64,000 nucleotides of DNA from Flavobacterium anhuiense. GTDB lineage: Bacteria; Bacteroidota; Bacteroidia; Flavobacteriales; Flavobacteriaceae. Where the stretch lies: contig NZ_FMVC01000004.1 in NCBI RefSeq assembly GCF_900101855.1, positions 496,001 through 560,000 of the forward strand. Reading direction: 5' to 3'. Below, in pieces: positions 35,891 to 45,277 of this stretch. How positions within the stretch are numbered: the first letter of the stretch is position 1; each line of letters starts with the position of its first letter. A model generated the notes under the pieces. The model worked only from the letters and a program-made list of their open reading frames with translations, searched no databases and was not told the DNA's origin. The position numbers were made by a program, and so were the translations under genes.

Positions 35891-37480
35891 ATGCCTACCG
35901 ACTGTATCAGCTTTCAATCTTCTGGATATTTCTCTAAACTAATGCAGGATTATTTAGATCAAAAGCCAGAATTAAAACCGCTGTACAATAATTTTCCAAC
36001 ATTAGAAAATTTCGAAAAACAAATTGTTGAAAAATCAGCCAATTTTGACCATAATAACCGAGCAGTATTGGTTGACACTTTGCAGAAGCAATATCAAAAC
36101 ATTGAGGTTTCTGATTTAACGAGACAAAATATTTCGCTATTAGCACTCGAAAATACTTTTACCATTACAACAGGACATCAGCTAAATCTTTTTAGCGGAC
36201 CGTTATATTTTTTATATAAAATTATTTCTACGATTAATTTAACTAAAGAATTAAAATCAAAATGTCCTTCTTATAATTTCGTTCCAGTTTATTGGATGGC
36301 GACAGAAGATCATGATTTTGAAGAGATTAATTATTTTAATTTTAAAGGAAAAAAAATCCGTTGGAATGCCGAAAGCACTGGGCCAGTCGGAAGGCTTGCA
36401 ACTGATGGCTTAGAAGATTTATTTGAAGTTTATTCTAAAGAATTAGGCTCAAGCACAAATGCAAATGCGCTTAAAAAACTTTTTGAAGACGCTTATTTAA
36501 AACATGAAAATCTAGCAGATGCAACGCGTTATTTGGCCAATTCTCTTTTTGCCAATTATGGTTTGGTTATTATAGATGCAGACAGTGCCGATTTAAAACG
36601 TGCTTTTATTCCGTTTGCAAAAGAAGAATTACAGAATCAGACTTCATATAAAGCAGTTCAAAAATCAATTGAAGAACTTGCTGATTATACCGTTCAGGTA
36701 AATCCGCGTGAGATTAATTTGTTTTATATTGAAGATAAACTGCGTGAAAGAATCATTTTTGAGAATGATAAATATTTCGTAAACAATACCAAAATCTCAT
36801 TTTCAAAAGATGAAATTTTCAAATTGTTAGAAAGCAATCCTGAAAAGTTCAGTCCAAATGTTATTATGCGTCCGTTGTATCAGGAAATTATTCTTCCTAA
36901 TCTCTGTTACATTGGCGGAGGCGGAGAAATTGCTTATTGGCTGGAACTTAAAGCCTTCTTTGAAGCTGTAAACATTACTTTCCCAATATTATTAGTGCGA
37001 AATTCTGTTCTTTTGGCAACAGAAAAACAAGTTAAAAAAGCGGATAATTTAGGTTTGACTTGGAAAGATTTATTCAGCAAATCAGAGAATTTAATTAATT
37101 CGATAACACACAAACTTTCTCCATTTCCTATTGATTTAACAGAACAAAAAGAAGCGCTTGAAAAACAGTTTGGCTATCTTTTTGAATTGGCCGAAAAGAC
37201 AGACAAATCTTTCTCTGGAGCCGTAAAAGCACAAGAAGTGAAGCAAAAGAAAGGGCTGGAAAATTTAGAAAAACGCTTATTAAAAGCGCAAAAAAGAAAA
37301 CTTCAAGATCAATTGCAACGCGTTACTGATTTACAATGCGAATTGTTTCCAAATTACAGTCTTCAAGAACGCCAATCTAATTTTTCTGAATTTTATTTAG
37401 AAAAAGGAGATCAGCTGATTCCGCTTTTAATTCAGAAATTAAAACCTTTAGAACATAATTTTGATATCATAATAATCTAA
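35891..37480 (+). CDS. bshC: Bacillithiol synthase BshC (cysteine-adding enzyme)
   Basis: 529 residues, usual length. It adds cysteine to glucosaminyl-malate in the last step of bacillithiol synthesis, in the cytosol. The nucleotide-binding-like core shows TTGHQLNLFSGPLYFLYKIIS and FVPVYWMATEDHDFEEINYFN, and the C-terminal coiled-coil helix runs ~ 425-490 (KAQEVKQKKGLENLEKRLLKAQKRKLQDQL). Bacillithiol occurs in Firmicutes and many Bacteroidota, consistent with the host. bshA/bshB are not in the window. Confidence 0.93.
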   Translation: MPTDCISFQSSGYFSKLMQDYLDQKPELKPLYNNFPTLENFEKQIVEKSANFDHNNRAVLVDTLQKQYQNIEVSDLTRQNISLLALENTFTITTGHQLNLFSGPLYFLYKIISTINLTKELKSKCPSYNFVPVYWMATEDHDFEEINYFNFKGKKIRWNAESTGPVGRLATDGLEDLFEVYSKELGSSTNANALKKLFEDAYLKHENLADATRYLANSLFANYGLVIIDADSADLKRAFIPFAKEELQNQTSYKAVQKSIEELADYTVQVNPREINLFYIEDKLRERIIFENDKYFVNNTKISFSKDEIFKLLESNPEKFSPNVIMRPLYQEIILPNLCYIGGGGEIAYWLELKAFFEAVNITFPILLVRNSVLLATEKQVKKADNLGLTWKDLFSKSENLINSITHKLSPFPIDLTEQKEALEKQFGYLFELAEKTDKSFSGAVKAQEVKQKKGLENLEKRLLKAQKRKLQDQLQRVTDLQCELFPNYSLQERQSNFSEFYLEKGDQLIPLLIQKLKPLEHNFDIIII

Positions 37481-37605
37481 AATAATTATCTTTAGAAATT
37501 CAAAAGCGATAATTTAGGAATCAAATAACCAGCTCATTTCCGATCTTATTGCTCTCTCAAACCAAATAGAATTATATTTTTATAACCTATTAACGACCTA
37601 ACCAA

Positions 37606-38877
37606 ATGGTAAGAGAACGCCTAATTTCGCTTGATGTCTTTCGCGGACTGACTATTCTATTGATGACTATTGTAAACAATCCCGGTGACTGGGGAAATGT
37701 TTATCCTCCGCTTTTACACGCACACTGGAATGGCTGTACGCCAACCGATTTAGTATTTCCGTTTTTCATTTTCATAATGGGAGTTGCTGTACCGCTTGCC
37801 ATGCCAGAGAAAAAATACGACGAGACAACATTCAACAAAATCCTGATTCGTTCTCTAAGAATGTTCTGTTTAGGGATTTTCTTTAACTTCTTTGGAAAAA
37901 TTCAATTGTTTGGTCTTGATGGAATTCCGCTTCTGCTAGTAAGGCTGATCATTACTTTTGCTGTTGGTTATGCGCTAATGGGAAATTTTAGCAAAAAGCT
38001 AAAAAACATTTTTGCTTTTAGCATTCTAGCTATATACATCATTTTAGCTTATGGAGGTTTTGAAAATTATGCAGACGCCAGACTTCCTGGAGTTTTACAG
38101 CGTATTGCAATAGTTTACTTTGTAGTTTCCTTATTATATTTAAAAACATCTCGCAAAACACAACTTTTTACTGGAATTGTTTTACTTTTCGGCTATTGGG
38201 CAATTATGACTTTAGTTCCTGTCCCTGGAATCGGAGAAGCTAATTTAGAAAGAGGAACGAATTTGGCCGCGTGGGTTGATAGCGTCTTATTAAAAGGACA
38301 TATGTATCATGAAACCAATACTTGGGATCCGGAAGGAATCTTAAGCACAATTCCATCTATTGTAAACGGAATCATTGGATTATTTATTGGTCAGATTCTG
38401 CTTCTTAATGTAACTAAAATCCGGAAAGCACAAAGAATGGGAATGATTGGTACATCGCTAATCTTTTTTGGATTAATCTGGGATTTAGTTTTTCCCATAA
38501 ACAAATCCATCTGGACAAGCAGTTATGTTTTATATACTACAGGATTAGCGACAGTATGTTTAACTGTATTGTATTACATAATTGACATTGCCGAATATAA
38601 AAAAGGATTCAAATTATTTGTTATTTGGGGAGTCAACCCAATGATTGTTTTCTTTGCTTCGCAGATTATTCCGCAAGCTTTAGTAATGATTCGTTTTCAA
38701 AATCCATCAATTCCAAGTGAGCAGACTAATCTTTTAGATTATTTGTACCGTTTTGGCATTGCACCATTTTTCAGCAATCCGATGGCAGCTTCTTTGGCTG
38801 GAGCGTTAACTTATGTAGCCATTTGGACCTTTATTTTATGGATTTTCTATAGAAACAAATTGATTTTTAAAGTCTAA
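37606..38877 (+). CDS. Membrane acyltransferase, DUF5009/HGSNAT-like (copy 1)
   Basis: 423 residues with about 10-12 transmembrane helices. The start RLISLDVFRGLTILLMTIVNNPG and WNGCTPTDLVFPFFIFIMGVAVPLAM match the COG4299 family, which includes heparan-alpha-glucosaminide N-acetyltransferase; the conserved His in LLHAHWNG corresponds to the active site. It probably transfers acetyl groups across the inner membrane to a sugar. A relative lies at 52022-53212. No operon partner is seen. Confidence 0.85.
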   Translation: MVRERLISLDVFRGLTILLMTIVNNPGDWGNVYPPLLHAHWNGCTPTDLVFPFFIFIMGVAVPLAMPEKKYDETTFNKILIRSLRMFCLGIFFNFFGKIQLFGLDGIPLLLVRLIITFAVGYALMGNFSKKLKNIFAFSILAIYIILAYGGFENYADARLPGVLQRIAIVYFVVSLLYLKTSRKTQLFTGIVLLFGYWAIMTLVPVPGIGEANLERGTNLAAWVDSVLLKGHMYHETNTWDPEGILSTIPSIVNGIIGLFIGQILLLNVTKIRKAQRMGMIGTSLIFFGLIWDLVFPINKSIWTSSYVLYTTGLATVCLTVLYYIIDIAEYKKGFKLFVIWGVNPMIVFFASQIIPQALVMIRFQNPSIPSEQTNLLDYLYRFGIAPFFSNPMAASLAGALTYVAIWTFILWIFYRNKLIFKV

Positions 38878-39067
38878 TTTTTAACCATATAAGTGGATAT
38901 AAGATCATTTTTAGTAGTGCTGCACAATTTGCAAACAAATATTTTTCAATAAGCTTTTAAATGAACTTACATCACTTATATGATTTCAAAAAAACTTTTT
39001 CTAAGCAAAACATCATTCTAGTATGTTTAAATTATGAATTTATTAAAATCAATTCATAAAAAAAGTA

Positions 39068-39075
39068 TACTTTTG
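39068..39075 (+). promoter_or_regulatory. Candidate -7 element for ndk
   Basis: TACTTTTG fits TAnnTTTG, 24 nt before the ATG at 39099. No clear -33 TTTG is present at the expected distance. Confidence 0.4.
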
Positions 39076-39098
39076 CACAAAATTTAATAAAATACAAA

Positions 39099-39518
39099 AT
39101 GGCAACAAATAGAACTTTTACAATGATTAAACCAGATGCTGTTGCAAACGGACACATCGGGAATATCTTAGCAATGATTACTAATGGTGGTTTCAAAATC
39201 GTTTCATTAAAATTAACTCAATTAACTGTAGCTGATGCTAAAGCATTTTACGCAGTACACGCAGAAAGACCTTTCTACGGAGAATTAGTTGAATTTATGT
39301 CTCGTGGACCAATTGTTGCTGCTATTTTAGAAAAAGAAAACGCAGTAGAAGATTTCAGAACTTTAATTGGTGCTACAAACCCAGCTGAAGCTGCTGAAGG
39401 AACTATTCGTAAAGCATACGCTACTTCAATCGGAGAAAATGCAGTTCACGGATCTGACAGCGACGAAAACGCTGCTATCGAAAGCGCATTCCACTTCGCA
39501 GTTAGAGAGCAGTTTTAA
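39099..39518 (+). CDS. ndk: Nucleoside-diphosphate kinase
   Basis: 139 residues, full length. It transfers the gamma-phosphate between nucleoside triphosphates and diphosphates in the cytosol. [10 protein letters not shown] at the N-terminus and the phospho-histidine His117 in ENAVHGSDS are intact. Monocistronic with a strong bidirectional terminator downstream. Synonymous codon choice is noticeably more regular than in neighbours, as expected for a highly expressed gene. Confidence 0.98.
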   Translation: MATNRTFTMIKPDAVANGHIGNILAMITNGGFKIVSLKLTQLTVADAKAFYAVHAERPFYGELVEFMSRGPIVAAILEKENAVEDFRTLIGATNPAEAAEGTIRKAYATSIGENAVHGSDSDENAAIESAFHFAVREQF

Positions 39519-39575
39519 TTTGACTTCTTAGATGGTTAGAATTTTAGACTAACTTAGATTTCTTAGAATTAAATA

Positions 39576-39613
39576 AAAAAAGAAACCCACCTCAATGAAG
39601 TGGGTTTCTTTTT
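39576..39613. terminator. Bidirectional terminator between ndk and DUF721 gene
   Basis: AAAAAGAAACCCAC (to 39590) pairs with GTGGGTTTCTTTTT (39600-39613) around a 9-nt loop; A-run and T-run on either side, between convergent genes. Confidence 0.88.
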
Positions 39614-39660
39614 ATCATCTACATTTTTTTTTAATAATCTGAAAAGAAGTCTAATTTAGT

Positions 39661-39957
39661 CTATCTTAAAACCACATCTTTCACCACCTCACGTCCCAAT
39701 TCTTCATTGATCATTTTCACAATTTTATATTTTCCGTGAGTTAACTCTTCACGCAAAACAGAAGAACCTAACTCAACATAAAGCGTACTGCCTTTAAGAA
39801 CAACATTTCGGGTATACGTATTCACGCCATTTCCCATAAGCTGTCGCCAAGCCTCACGAACATCAATTTGATCCATTCCAGGCTGCAATTTATTAACCTG
39901 AATAATTTGCTGTAAAACAGCGCCAATAGTTGTTTCGTTATTTAGTCTTTTCGCCAT
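39661..39957 (-). CDS. DUF721 family protein
   Basis: 98 residues, cytosolic. Family pattern: ETTIGAVLQQIIQVNKLQPGMDQIDVREAWRQLMGNGVNTYTRNVVLKGSTLYVELGSSVLREEL, with the conserved W. The family resembles DciA, the helicase loader, but its role in Bacteroidota is not established. Its ATG lies inside the end of the upstream lipoprotein gene (20-nt overlap), so the two are translationally coupled. Confidence 0.85.
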   Translation of the reverse strand: MAKRLNNETTIGAVLQQIIQVNKLQPGMDQIDVREAWRQLMGNGVNTYTRNVVLKGSTLYVELGSSVLREELTHGKYKIVKMINEELGREVVKDVVLR

Positions 39958-40378
39958 CGTTCAAAAGATTTACTGGTCCAGCTTTTTTATAATGATATTC
40001 TATTTTTTGAGGGTTTTTCACCACGAATTTATCATCCGAAAGCGAAATAATTTCTTCGCTCCATTTGGTGTATTTCGTTTTATAATCCAAGAAAACCTGA
40101 TCTCCTGCAAAACGTACTGCAACATTTTCAAAAGTATCTGTTGTCAAAAAAGTGCCGTCAAATTGCGGCATCACTTTCGTTCGAAGACCTTTATTATTTT
40201 TGATTTGAAAAAAATCAAAAGTTTCATTCATTTTATACTCCTTCTCTTCACCTTTCTCGAAAACCACTTTTTCAATTTCCCAATAGCCATTTAGTTTAGC
40301 AATATCAGCAGGTTGTATTTCCTGTTTACAGCTCACAAACAAAAGCGAACAAAACAAAACTATGAAAGCATTTTTCAT
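39938..40378 (-). CDS. Lipocalin-like lipoprotein
   Basis: 146 residues. Lipobox FVSC gives Cys17. LNGYWEIEKVVFEKG followed by alternating strands (FDFFQIKNNKGLRTKVMPQFDGTF) resembles the small lipocalin-like domain common in Bacteroidota lipoproteins. It is coupled to the DUF721 gene by a 20-nt overlap. Function unknown. Confidence 0.75.
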   Translation of the reverse strand: MKNAFIVLFCSLLFVSCKQEIQPADIAKLNGYWEIEKVVFEKGEEKEYKMNETFDFFQIKNNKGLRTKVMPQFDGTFLTTDTFENVAVRFAGDQVFLDYKTKYTKWSEEIISLSDDKFVVKNPQKIEYHYKKAGPVNLLNDGEKTK

Positions 40379-40430
40379 AAATAAAAATATTAAAATTTAT
40401 TCTTTTTTCTTTAAATGAAGTCGAAGATTT

Positions 40431-40513
40431 AGGAGCTAATCCTGCTATCCGCTGTATCTTTTGTTTTTTAAAGAAAAAAACAAAAGGATGCCGCTCCTAT
40501 CAGGGCTAGGGCT
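40431..40513. repeat. Palindromic intergenic element, copy B (inverted relative to copy A)
   Basis: Begins AGGAGCTAATCC and ends AGGGCTAGGGCT, matching the complement of 13661-13741 in the arms. The inner hairpin is CTTTTGTTTTTT/AAAAAACAAAAG (40458-40469 with 40475-40486), unrelated to that of copy A. Confidence 0.8.
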
Positions 40514-40644
40514 CCCGTTTTCAAAAGAAATTTTTCTTGGACTACAAAGATAGTCTTATAATCATCAAAAGAAATAAAAAATCAAAAAACACATTAAACT
40601 ATTTTGCATATTTTTGGTCAAACCCCAAACCAAAAGCAAAAAAC

Positions 40645-41715
40645 ATGAACAGAATAATTTACACCATCCTGGCATTCTTGTCGTTAACTGCATGCAGTAA
40701 GGATTCAGCCGAACCAGATCCCGTTCCAACTCCTGAAGAAAAAATGTATTTTCCTCCCTTAACAGGAACAACTTGGGAAACAAAATCTATTGCCGAATTA
40801 AAATGGAATCAAAATGCCGTTCAACCTCTTTTAGATTACTTAGAACTTAAAAATTCTAAATCATTTATGATTTTAGTAAATGGCCGAATTGTTTTAGAAA
40901 ACTATTTCAATAACCATACAGCCACATCAAATTGGTATTGGGCAAGTGCAGGAAAGACATTAACCTCAACCATGACAGGAATTGCTCAGCAAGAAGGGCT
41001 TTTAAACATTAACAATAAAGTATCTGATTATATTGGAACTGGCTGGACAAGCGAAACTCTGGCAAAAGAAAACTTGATAACTTGTAAACATCTTTTAACC
41101 ATGACTTCTGGTCTTGACGATACCTCAGACGAAGTCGATCCAGAAGATTTAATTTATAAAGCCGACGCCGGAACCAGATGGGCATATCATAATGTATATG
41201 TAAAACTTCAGGACATTGTAGCAAAAGCAAGTGGACAAACTTGGGAGAATTATTTCAACACTAAATTAAGAGACAAAATCGGCATGAACGGCACTTGGGT
41301 TCAACTTGGCGTAAATAGCGTTTATACAAGCACAACAAGAAGCATGGCACGTTTTGGATTATTAATGCTGAATAAAGGAAAATGGGAAAACAATGTAATT
41401 CTCAATGAAGCTTTCTTTAATGAAGCAACCACAACTTCTCAAAACATCAATTTAGGTTATGGGTATTTATGGTGGTTAAACGGAAAATCAAGTTATCATT
41501 TGCCTCAATTGCAGTTAACTTTTCAAGGAAGTGTAATCCCAACTGGACCAAGCGATATGTTTATGGCTTTAGGCAAAAATGACCAAAAGATTTATGTAAT
41601 TCCAAGCAAGAAAATGGTTGTAATCAGAATGGGAGATGCCGCCGATAATGTAAATCTCGCGCTTTCTGATTTTGACAAAACGTTGTGGGAGAAAATTAAT
41701 GCACTATATCAATAA
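40645..41715 (+). CDS. Serine beta-lactamase-fold hydrolase lipoprotein
   Basis: 356 residues from the ATG at 40645, where the lipoprotein signal begins (lipobox SLTAC, Cys17); the longer frame from 40537 has no signal-like start. The class C/DD-peptidase fold has SxxK in WASAGKT (Ser101, Lys104), YxN in YHNVYV (Tyr181) and an LGYGYLWWL block. It may be an esterase or peptidase; such proteins are often not true beta-lactamases. TATTTTTG at 40609-40616 is a candidate -7 element. Confidence 0.87.
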   Translation: MNRIIYTILAFLSLTACSKDSAEPDPVPTPEEKMYFPPLTGTTWETKSIAELKWNQNAVQPLLDYLELKNSKSFMILVNGRIVLENYFNNHTATSNWYWASAGKTLTSTMTGIAQQEGLLNINNKVSDYIGTGWTSETLAKENLITCKHLLTMTSGLDDTSDEVDPEDLIYKADAGTRWAYHNVYVKLQDIVAKASGQTWENYFNTKLRDKIGMNGTWVQLGVNSVYTSTTRSMARFGLLMLNKGKWENNVILNEAFFNEATTTSQNINLGYGYLWWLNGKSSYHLPQLQLTFQGSVIPTGPSDMFMALGKNDQKIYVIPSKKMVVIRMGDAADNVNLALSDFDKTLWEKINALYQ

Positions 41716-41721
41716 AAAAAT

Positions 41722-41764
41722 AGCTTTTAAATAAAAGTCATTAGAATACTTCTATTTAAAAGCT
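41722..41764. terminator. Stem-loop between convergent genes
   Basis: AGCTTTTAAATA (41722-41733) pairs with TATTTAAAAGCT (41753-41764). It lies between the serine hydrolase and the small membrane-protein gene, and can act in both directions. Confidence 0.6.
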
Positions 41765-41785
41765 CAAATATTTTTAGATAAAAAA

Positions 41786-41950
41786 CTATCGATTAGTTTT
41801 TATTCTTTTAAGCACTCCCAAAAAGAATAAAACAATTCCTAAAACCAGTAGAATATAGTATACTGAAAGATTTTTATCCTTTAAAACGTTTGCCAGAACG
41901 AAAGATATTACACTAGCAAAATAGAACGTTAAAGCCGATATATTTTTCAT
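41786..41950 (-). CDS. Small membrane protein downstream of ftsY
   Basis: 54 residues: ATG at 41948-41950, TAG at 41786-41788. It begins MKNISALTFYFASVISFVLA, followed by a short charged turn (KDKN), a second hydrophobic helix (YYILLVLGIVLFFLGVL) and a basic tail (KRIKTNR). Two transmembrane helices with both ends probably cytosolic by the positive-inside rule. It starts 6 nt after the ftsY stop, so it is likely cotranscribed. No family recognised. Confidence 0.65.
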   Translation of the reverse strand: MKNISALTFYFASVISFVLANVLKDKNLSVYYILLVLGIVLFFLGVLKRIKTNR

Positions 41951-41956
41951 TATAAA

Positions 41957-42910
41957 TTATTTAAAAAAACTGTCAACGAATTCATATTTATTGAAGACTT
42001 GTAAATCTTCAATTCCTTCGCCAACACCAATATATTTAACAGGAATTTGAAATTGATCTGAAATTCCAATCACAACTCCACCTTTTGCAGTTCCGTCCAA
42101 TTTAGTAACAGCTAATGAAGTAACTTCTGTTGCTGCTGTAAATTGTTTTGCTTGTTCAAAAGCATTTTGACCAGTAGAACCATCTAAAACTAAAAGTACA
42201 TCGTGAGGAGCATCGGCTACAACTTTCTGCATTACACGTTTTACTTTTGTAAGCTCATTCATCAAGTTGATTTTATTATGAAGACGGCCAGCGGTATCAA
42301 TAATTACAACATCAGCATTTTGAGCAACTGCCGACTGCAAAGTATCAAATGCTACAGAAGCAGGATCGCTCCCCATCTGCTGTCTTACAATAGGCACATT
42401 TACACGATCAGCCCAAACTTGCAACTGATCGATCGCCGCTGCACGAAAAGTATCTGCCGCACCTAAAACCACTTTATGGCCCGCTTTTTTAAATTGATAA
42501 GCCAATTTACCGATCGTGGTAGTTTTCCCTACTCCATTTACTCCAACAACCATTAAAACATATGGCTTTTTATCTTTCGGAACTTCAAATTCTGTTGCCT
42601 CACCGGTATTAGTCTCAGATAACAAAGCGCCAATTTCATCACGAAGAATCTGATTTAATTCGTCTGTTCCTAGATATTTATCTTCTGCAACACGTTTTTC
42701 AATTCTTTGAATGATTTTCAATGTCGTGTTTACTCCAACATCAGAACCTACAAGAACTTCTTCAAGATCATCTAAAACATCATCGTCAACTTTAGATTTT
42801 CCTGCAACGGCTTTGCTTAACTTTGAGAAAAAAGTAGTTTTTGTTTTTTCAAGACCTTTGTCTAAAGTTTCTTTTTTTTCGCTAGAGAATAATTTTTTAA
42901 AAAAACTCAT
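41957..42910 (-). CDS. ftsY: Signal recognition particle receptor FtsY
   Basis: 317 residues, short form without the long acidic A domain. It docks SRP-ribosome complexes at the membrane. NG domain: four-helix N domain (~20-95), then P-loop GVNGVGKTTTIGKLA, DTFRAAAIDQL, DTAGRLHNK and TKLDGTAKGG. It follows the L28/L33/DUF4295 genes on the same strand but behind a hairpin at 43048-43077, and precedes a 54-codon membrane protein. Confidence 0.97.
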   Translation of the reverse strand: MSFFKKLFSSEKKETLDKGLEKTKTTFFSKLSKAVAGKSKVDDDVLDDLEEVLVGSDVGVNTTLKIIQRIEKRVAEDKYLGTDELNQILRDEIGALLSETNTGEATEFEVPKDKKPYVLMVVGVNGVGKTTTIGKLAYQFKKAGHKVVLGAADTFRAAAIDQLQVWADRVNVPIVRQQMGSDPASVAFDTLQSAVAQNADVVIIDTAGRLHNKINLMNELTKVKRVMQKVVADAPHDVLLVLDGSTGQNAFEQAKQFTAATEVTSLAVTKLDGTAKGGVVIGISDQFQIPVKYIGVGEGIEDLQVFNKYEFVDSFFK

Positions 42911-43047
42911 TTTTTGTAGTTTATTAGATTATTAGATTTCTCGATTTCTAGACAAGAAATCCAAATCTTTAAAGAAAGCGCAATTGTTTCTCAAAAAAAG
43001 GCCAATTGTTACGATTCTTTAAATTTTTAGACAAATATAGGTAATAA

Positions 43048-43077
43048 AAAAGCTACTTCCGAATGAAAGTAGCTTTT
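43048..43077 (-). terminator. Terminator/attenuator between DUF4295 gene and ftsY
   Basis: AAAAGCTACTT (43048-43058) pairs with AAGTAGCTTTT (43067-43077), with T-rich sequence following on the minus strand. It would uncouple ftsY expression from the ribosomal-protein genes. Confidence 0.7.
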
Positions 43078-43096
43078 CTATATAATGTAATTGTAA

Positions 43097-43249
43097 TTAT
43101 TTCTTTTTCAAGAATTCATCAACTTCTTCAGGAGCCATAATAGATTCTACGAATGTATATGCACCAGTTTTAGGAGATTTTACCATTTTGATGGCTTTTG
43201 ATAATCTCTTAGAAGATGTTTGTAACGATGCTACGGTTTTCTTTGCCAT
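43097..43249 (-). CDS. DUF4295 small basic protein
   Basis: 50 residues, ATG at 43247-43249, TAA at 43097-43099. It reads MAKKTVASLQTSSKRLSKAI..., ending EEVDEFLKKK. It is the small conserved Bacteroidota protein that sits between rpmG and ftsY. Strongly basic, so a ribosome association is plausible, though its function is not established. 73 nt after rpmG. Confidence 0.88.
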   Translation of the reverse strand: MAKKTVASLQTSSKRLSKAIKMVKSPKTGAYTFVESIMAPEEVDEFLKKK

Positions 43250-43322
43250 GATTCAAATGTTTTGGAATTCAATAAATCTTCAAATGAAAAACCATTTGAG
43301 ATTTTATCAAAATCTCTAATTA

Positions 43323-43505
43323 TTACTTAATTTCTTTGTGAACAGTTACTCTTTTTAAGATTGGATTAAATTTTTTAATCTCTAATCTATCTGGAGTATT
43401 TTTTTTGTTCTTAGTTGTAATATATCTAGAAGTTCCTGGAACACCAGAAGTTTTGTGCTCAGTACATTCTAAAATTACTTGGATTCTATTACCTTTCTTT
43501 GCCAT
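43323..43505 (-). CDS. rpmG: 50S ribosomal protein L33
   Basis: 60 residues: [48 protein letters not shown] is the standard L33 pattern. It contains a single Cys rather than the four of zinc-binding forms. Cotranscribed 27 nt after rpmB. Confidence 0.97.
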
Positions 43506-43532
43506 CTTGCTATATATTTATTTAGGAAAAGA

Positions 43533-43769
43533 TTATTTGATAAATCCTTCTGACTGCGCTTTTTTCAAAACTGCAGTGATTCCATTTTTATTAATTGTTT
43601 TTATCGTAGATGCTGCTACTCTAAGAGTAATCCATCTATCTTCTTCTGGAAGATAAAAACGCTTTTTAACTAAGTTTACAGAAAACTTTCTCTTAGTTTT
43701 GTTCATAGCGTGAGAAACGTTATTTCCTACCATCGCTCTTTTACCTGTAAGGTCACAAACTCTTGACAT
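43533..43769 (-). CDS. rpmB: 50S ribosomal protein L28
   Basis: 78 residues. [33 protein letters not shown] and the [19 protein letters not shown] block identify L28, a large-subunit protein near the E site. First gene of rpmB-rpmG-DUF4295. Only one Cys is kept, so this is a zinc-free form. Confidence 0.98.
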   Translation of the reverse strand: MSRVCDLTGKRAMVGNNVSHAMNKTKRKFSVNLVKKRFYLPEEDRWITLRVAASTIKTINKNGITAVLKKAQSEGFIK

Positions 43770-43840
43770 TATACTTATCTTTTATCGTTATTCAAAATCA
43801 GGGTGCAAAGAAAAGAAAAATAAACCATTGTAGCAAAAAA

Positions 43841-45094
43841 TTATTGCACAATTTTTAAAATTTCTTTCTGCAGTATTTCTAAACTCTTAACAGATGCCCT
43901 ATCTATCACTTTTTCACGAGGTTGTCCAAAGTTAAATTCCTCTACAATTACTCCGTCTGGCGTTGCTAAAGCGATAAAAACAGTGCCAATTTCGGCATCA
44001 GAATCACCTTTTGAAGGCCCTGCATTGCCCGTCGTTGCCAGCGCATAGTCGGTTTTCAGCAATGCTTTAACGCTCAAAGCCATAGCAGATGCAACCTCAG
44101 CACTAACCACTGAAAATTGGTTTATTAAATCTTGCGAAATTCCTAAAACATTTACTTTAGCTTCTGTTGCATAAGACACAACGCTTCCTTTAAAATAGCT
44201 TGAGGAACCCGGAACAGATGATAGCAGAGAAGCAATTCTTCCTCCAGTGCAACTTTCTGCCGTTGAGATGGTTTTATTTTGCTTAGAAAGCAATTTGCCA
44301 ATTACAGTTTCAATTGTTTCATTTTCTTCATAACCTACAATTATATCATGAATTATAGCATCTAAAGACTGAACATTAGATTCTATTGCTTCTTCTAATT
44401 CTTCTTTATTGGTTCCTCTTGCCGTTAAACGCAGACGAACTCTTCCTGGATTTGGCAAATAAGCCAGTTTTATAAACTCTGGAAGATTGTTTTCCCATTG
44501 TTCAATACGTTCTGCAACTAAACTTTCGCCTTGACCATACGTTAAAATGGTTTTGTGGATAATATAAGGACGTTTGTATTCGCGAACGATTTTTGGGATT
44601 ATTTCCTCTTCAACCAAATATTTCATTTCATAAGGAACTCCTGGAAGCGAAATAAAAACCGTATTTTCTTTTTTCATCCACATTCCTGGCGCCGTCCCCA
44701 CTTTATTATGCAATACTGTACAAGTTGACGGAACTAGAGCCTGATCTTTATTCAATTGAGAAATTGGCCTTTTGTAGAAACCTTCTATCAATTCTGTAAC
44801 GTGAGCCAAAACTTTTTGATCTACAACCAACTCATCATTAAAATACTCACAGAATGTTTTCTTGGTAACGTCGTCTTTAGTTGGCCCCAATCCGCCTGTC
44901 ACAATAACAACATCTACTTTGTTCTGCAATTGAGCAAAAGTGTCTAAAATGTGTTTTTTATCATCGCTTATCGACAGCATTTCTGCCACCTCAACTCCAA
45001 TTCTATCGAGTGATTTAGCAATAAAAGCCGAATTTGTATCTACGATTTGGCCAATTAAGATTTCATCTCCAATAGTAATAATTGCTGCTTTCAT
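43841..45094 (-). CDS. cinA: CinA-family protein (competence/damage-inducible; NMN deamidase domain)
   Basis: 417 residues. The N-terminal MoCF-like domain ([42 protein letters not shown]) is followed by the C-terminal CinA domain (~ 255-415; [33 protein letters not shown]). It salvages nicotinamide mononucleotide and/or hydrolyses ADP-ribose. 71 nt upstream of rpmB on the same strand. Confidence 0.96.
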   Translation of the reverse strand: MKAAIITIGDEILIGQIVDTNSAFIAKSLDRIGVEVAEMLSISDDKKHILDTFAQLQNKVDVVIVTGGLGPTKDDVTKKTFCEYFNDELVVDQKVLAHVTELIEGFYKRPISQLNKDQALVPSTCTVLHNKVGTAPGMWMKKENTVFISLPGVPYEMKYLVEEEIIPKIVREYKRPYIIHKTILTYGQGESLVAERIEQWENNLPEFIKLAYLPNPGRVRLRLTARGTNKEELEEAIESNVQSLDAIIHDIIVGYEENETIETVIGKLLSKQNKTISTAESCTGGRIASLLSSVPGSSSYFKGSVVSYATEAKVNVLGISQDLINQFSVVSAEVASAMALSVKALLKTDYALATTGNAGPSKGDSDAEIGTVFIALATPDGVIVEEFNFGQPREKVIDRASVKSLEILQKEILKIVQ

Positions 45095-45227
45095 ATCAGT
45101 GAAATATTTTTGATTCTTACATTAAGCAAGACTATAATTTATAAGTAGAAAATTTAAATTTTGTGTTGGAGGAAAATATTAACAGCTTTTACAAATTATA
45201 AGCCGCTTACAAAATTTAAAAAATGAT

Positions 45228-45270
45228 TTTGACTTATTCCTTAATTTAAAGAAATCAGGAATAAGTCAAA
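45228..45270 (-). terminator. Terminator after the Hpt gene
   Basis: TTTGACTTATTCCT (45228-45241) pairs perfectly with AGGAATAAGTCAAA (45257-45270), 8 nt after the Hpt stop on the minus strand. Confidence 0.78.
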
Positions 45271-45277
45271 TTTTATA

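Noticed and set aside
40537..40644. Upstream extension of the serine hydrolase gene
   Set aside because: The first 36 codons are polar and lysine-rich with a candidate -7 promoter element inside; the lipoprotein signal starts at 40645.
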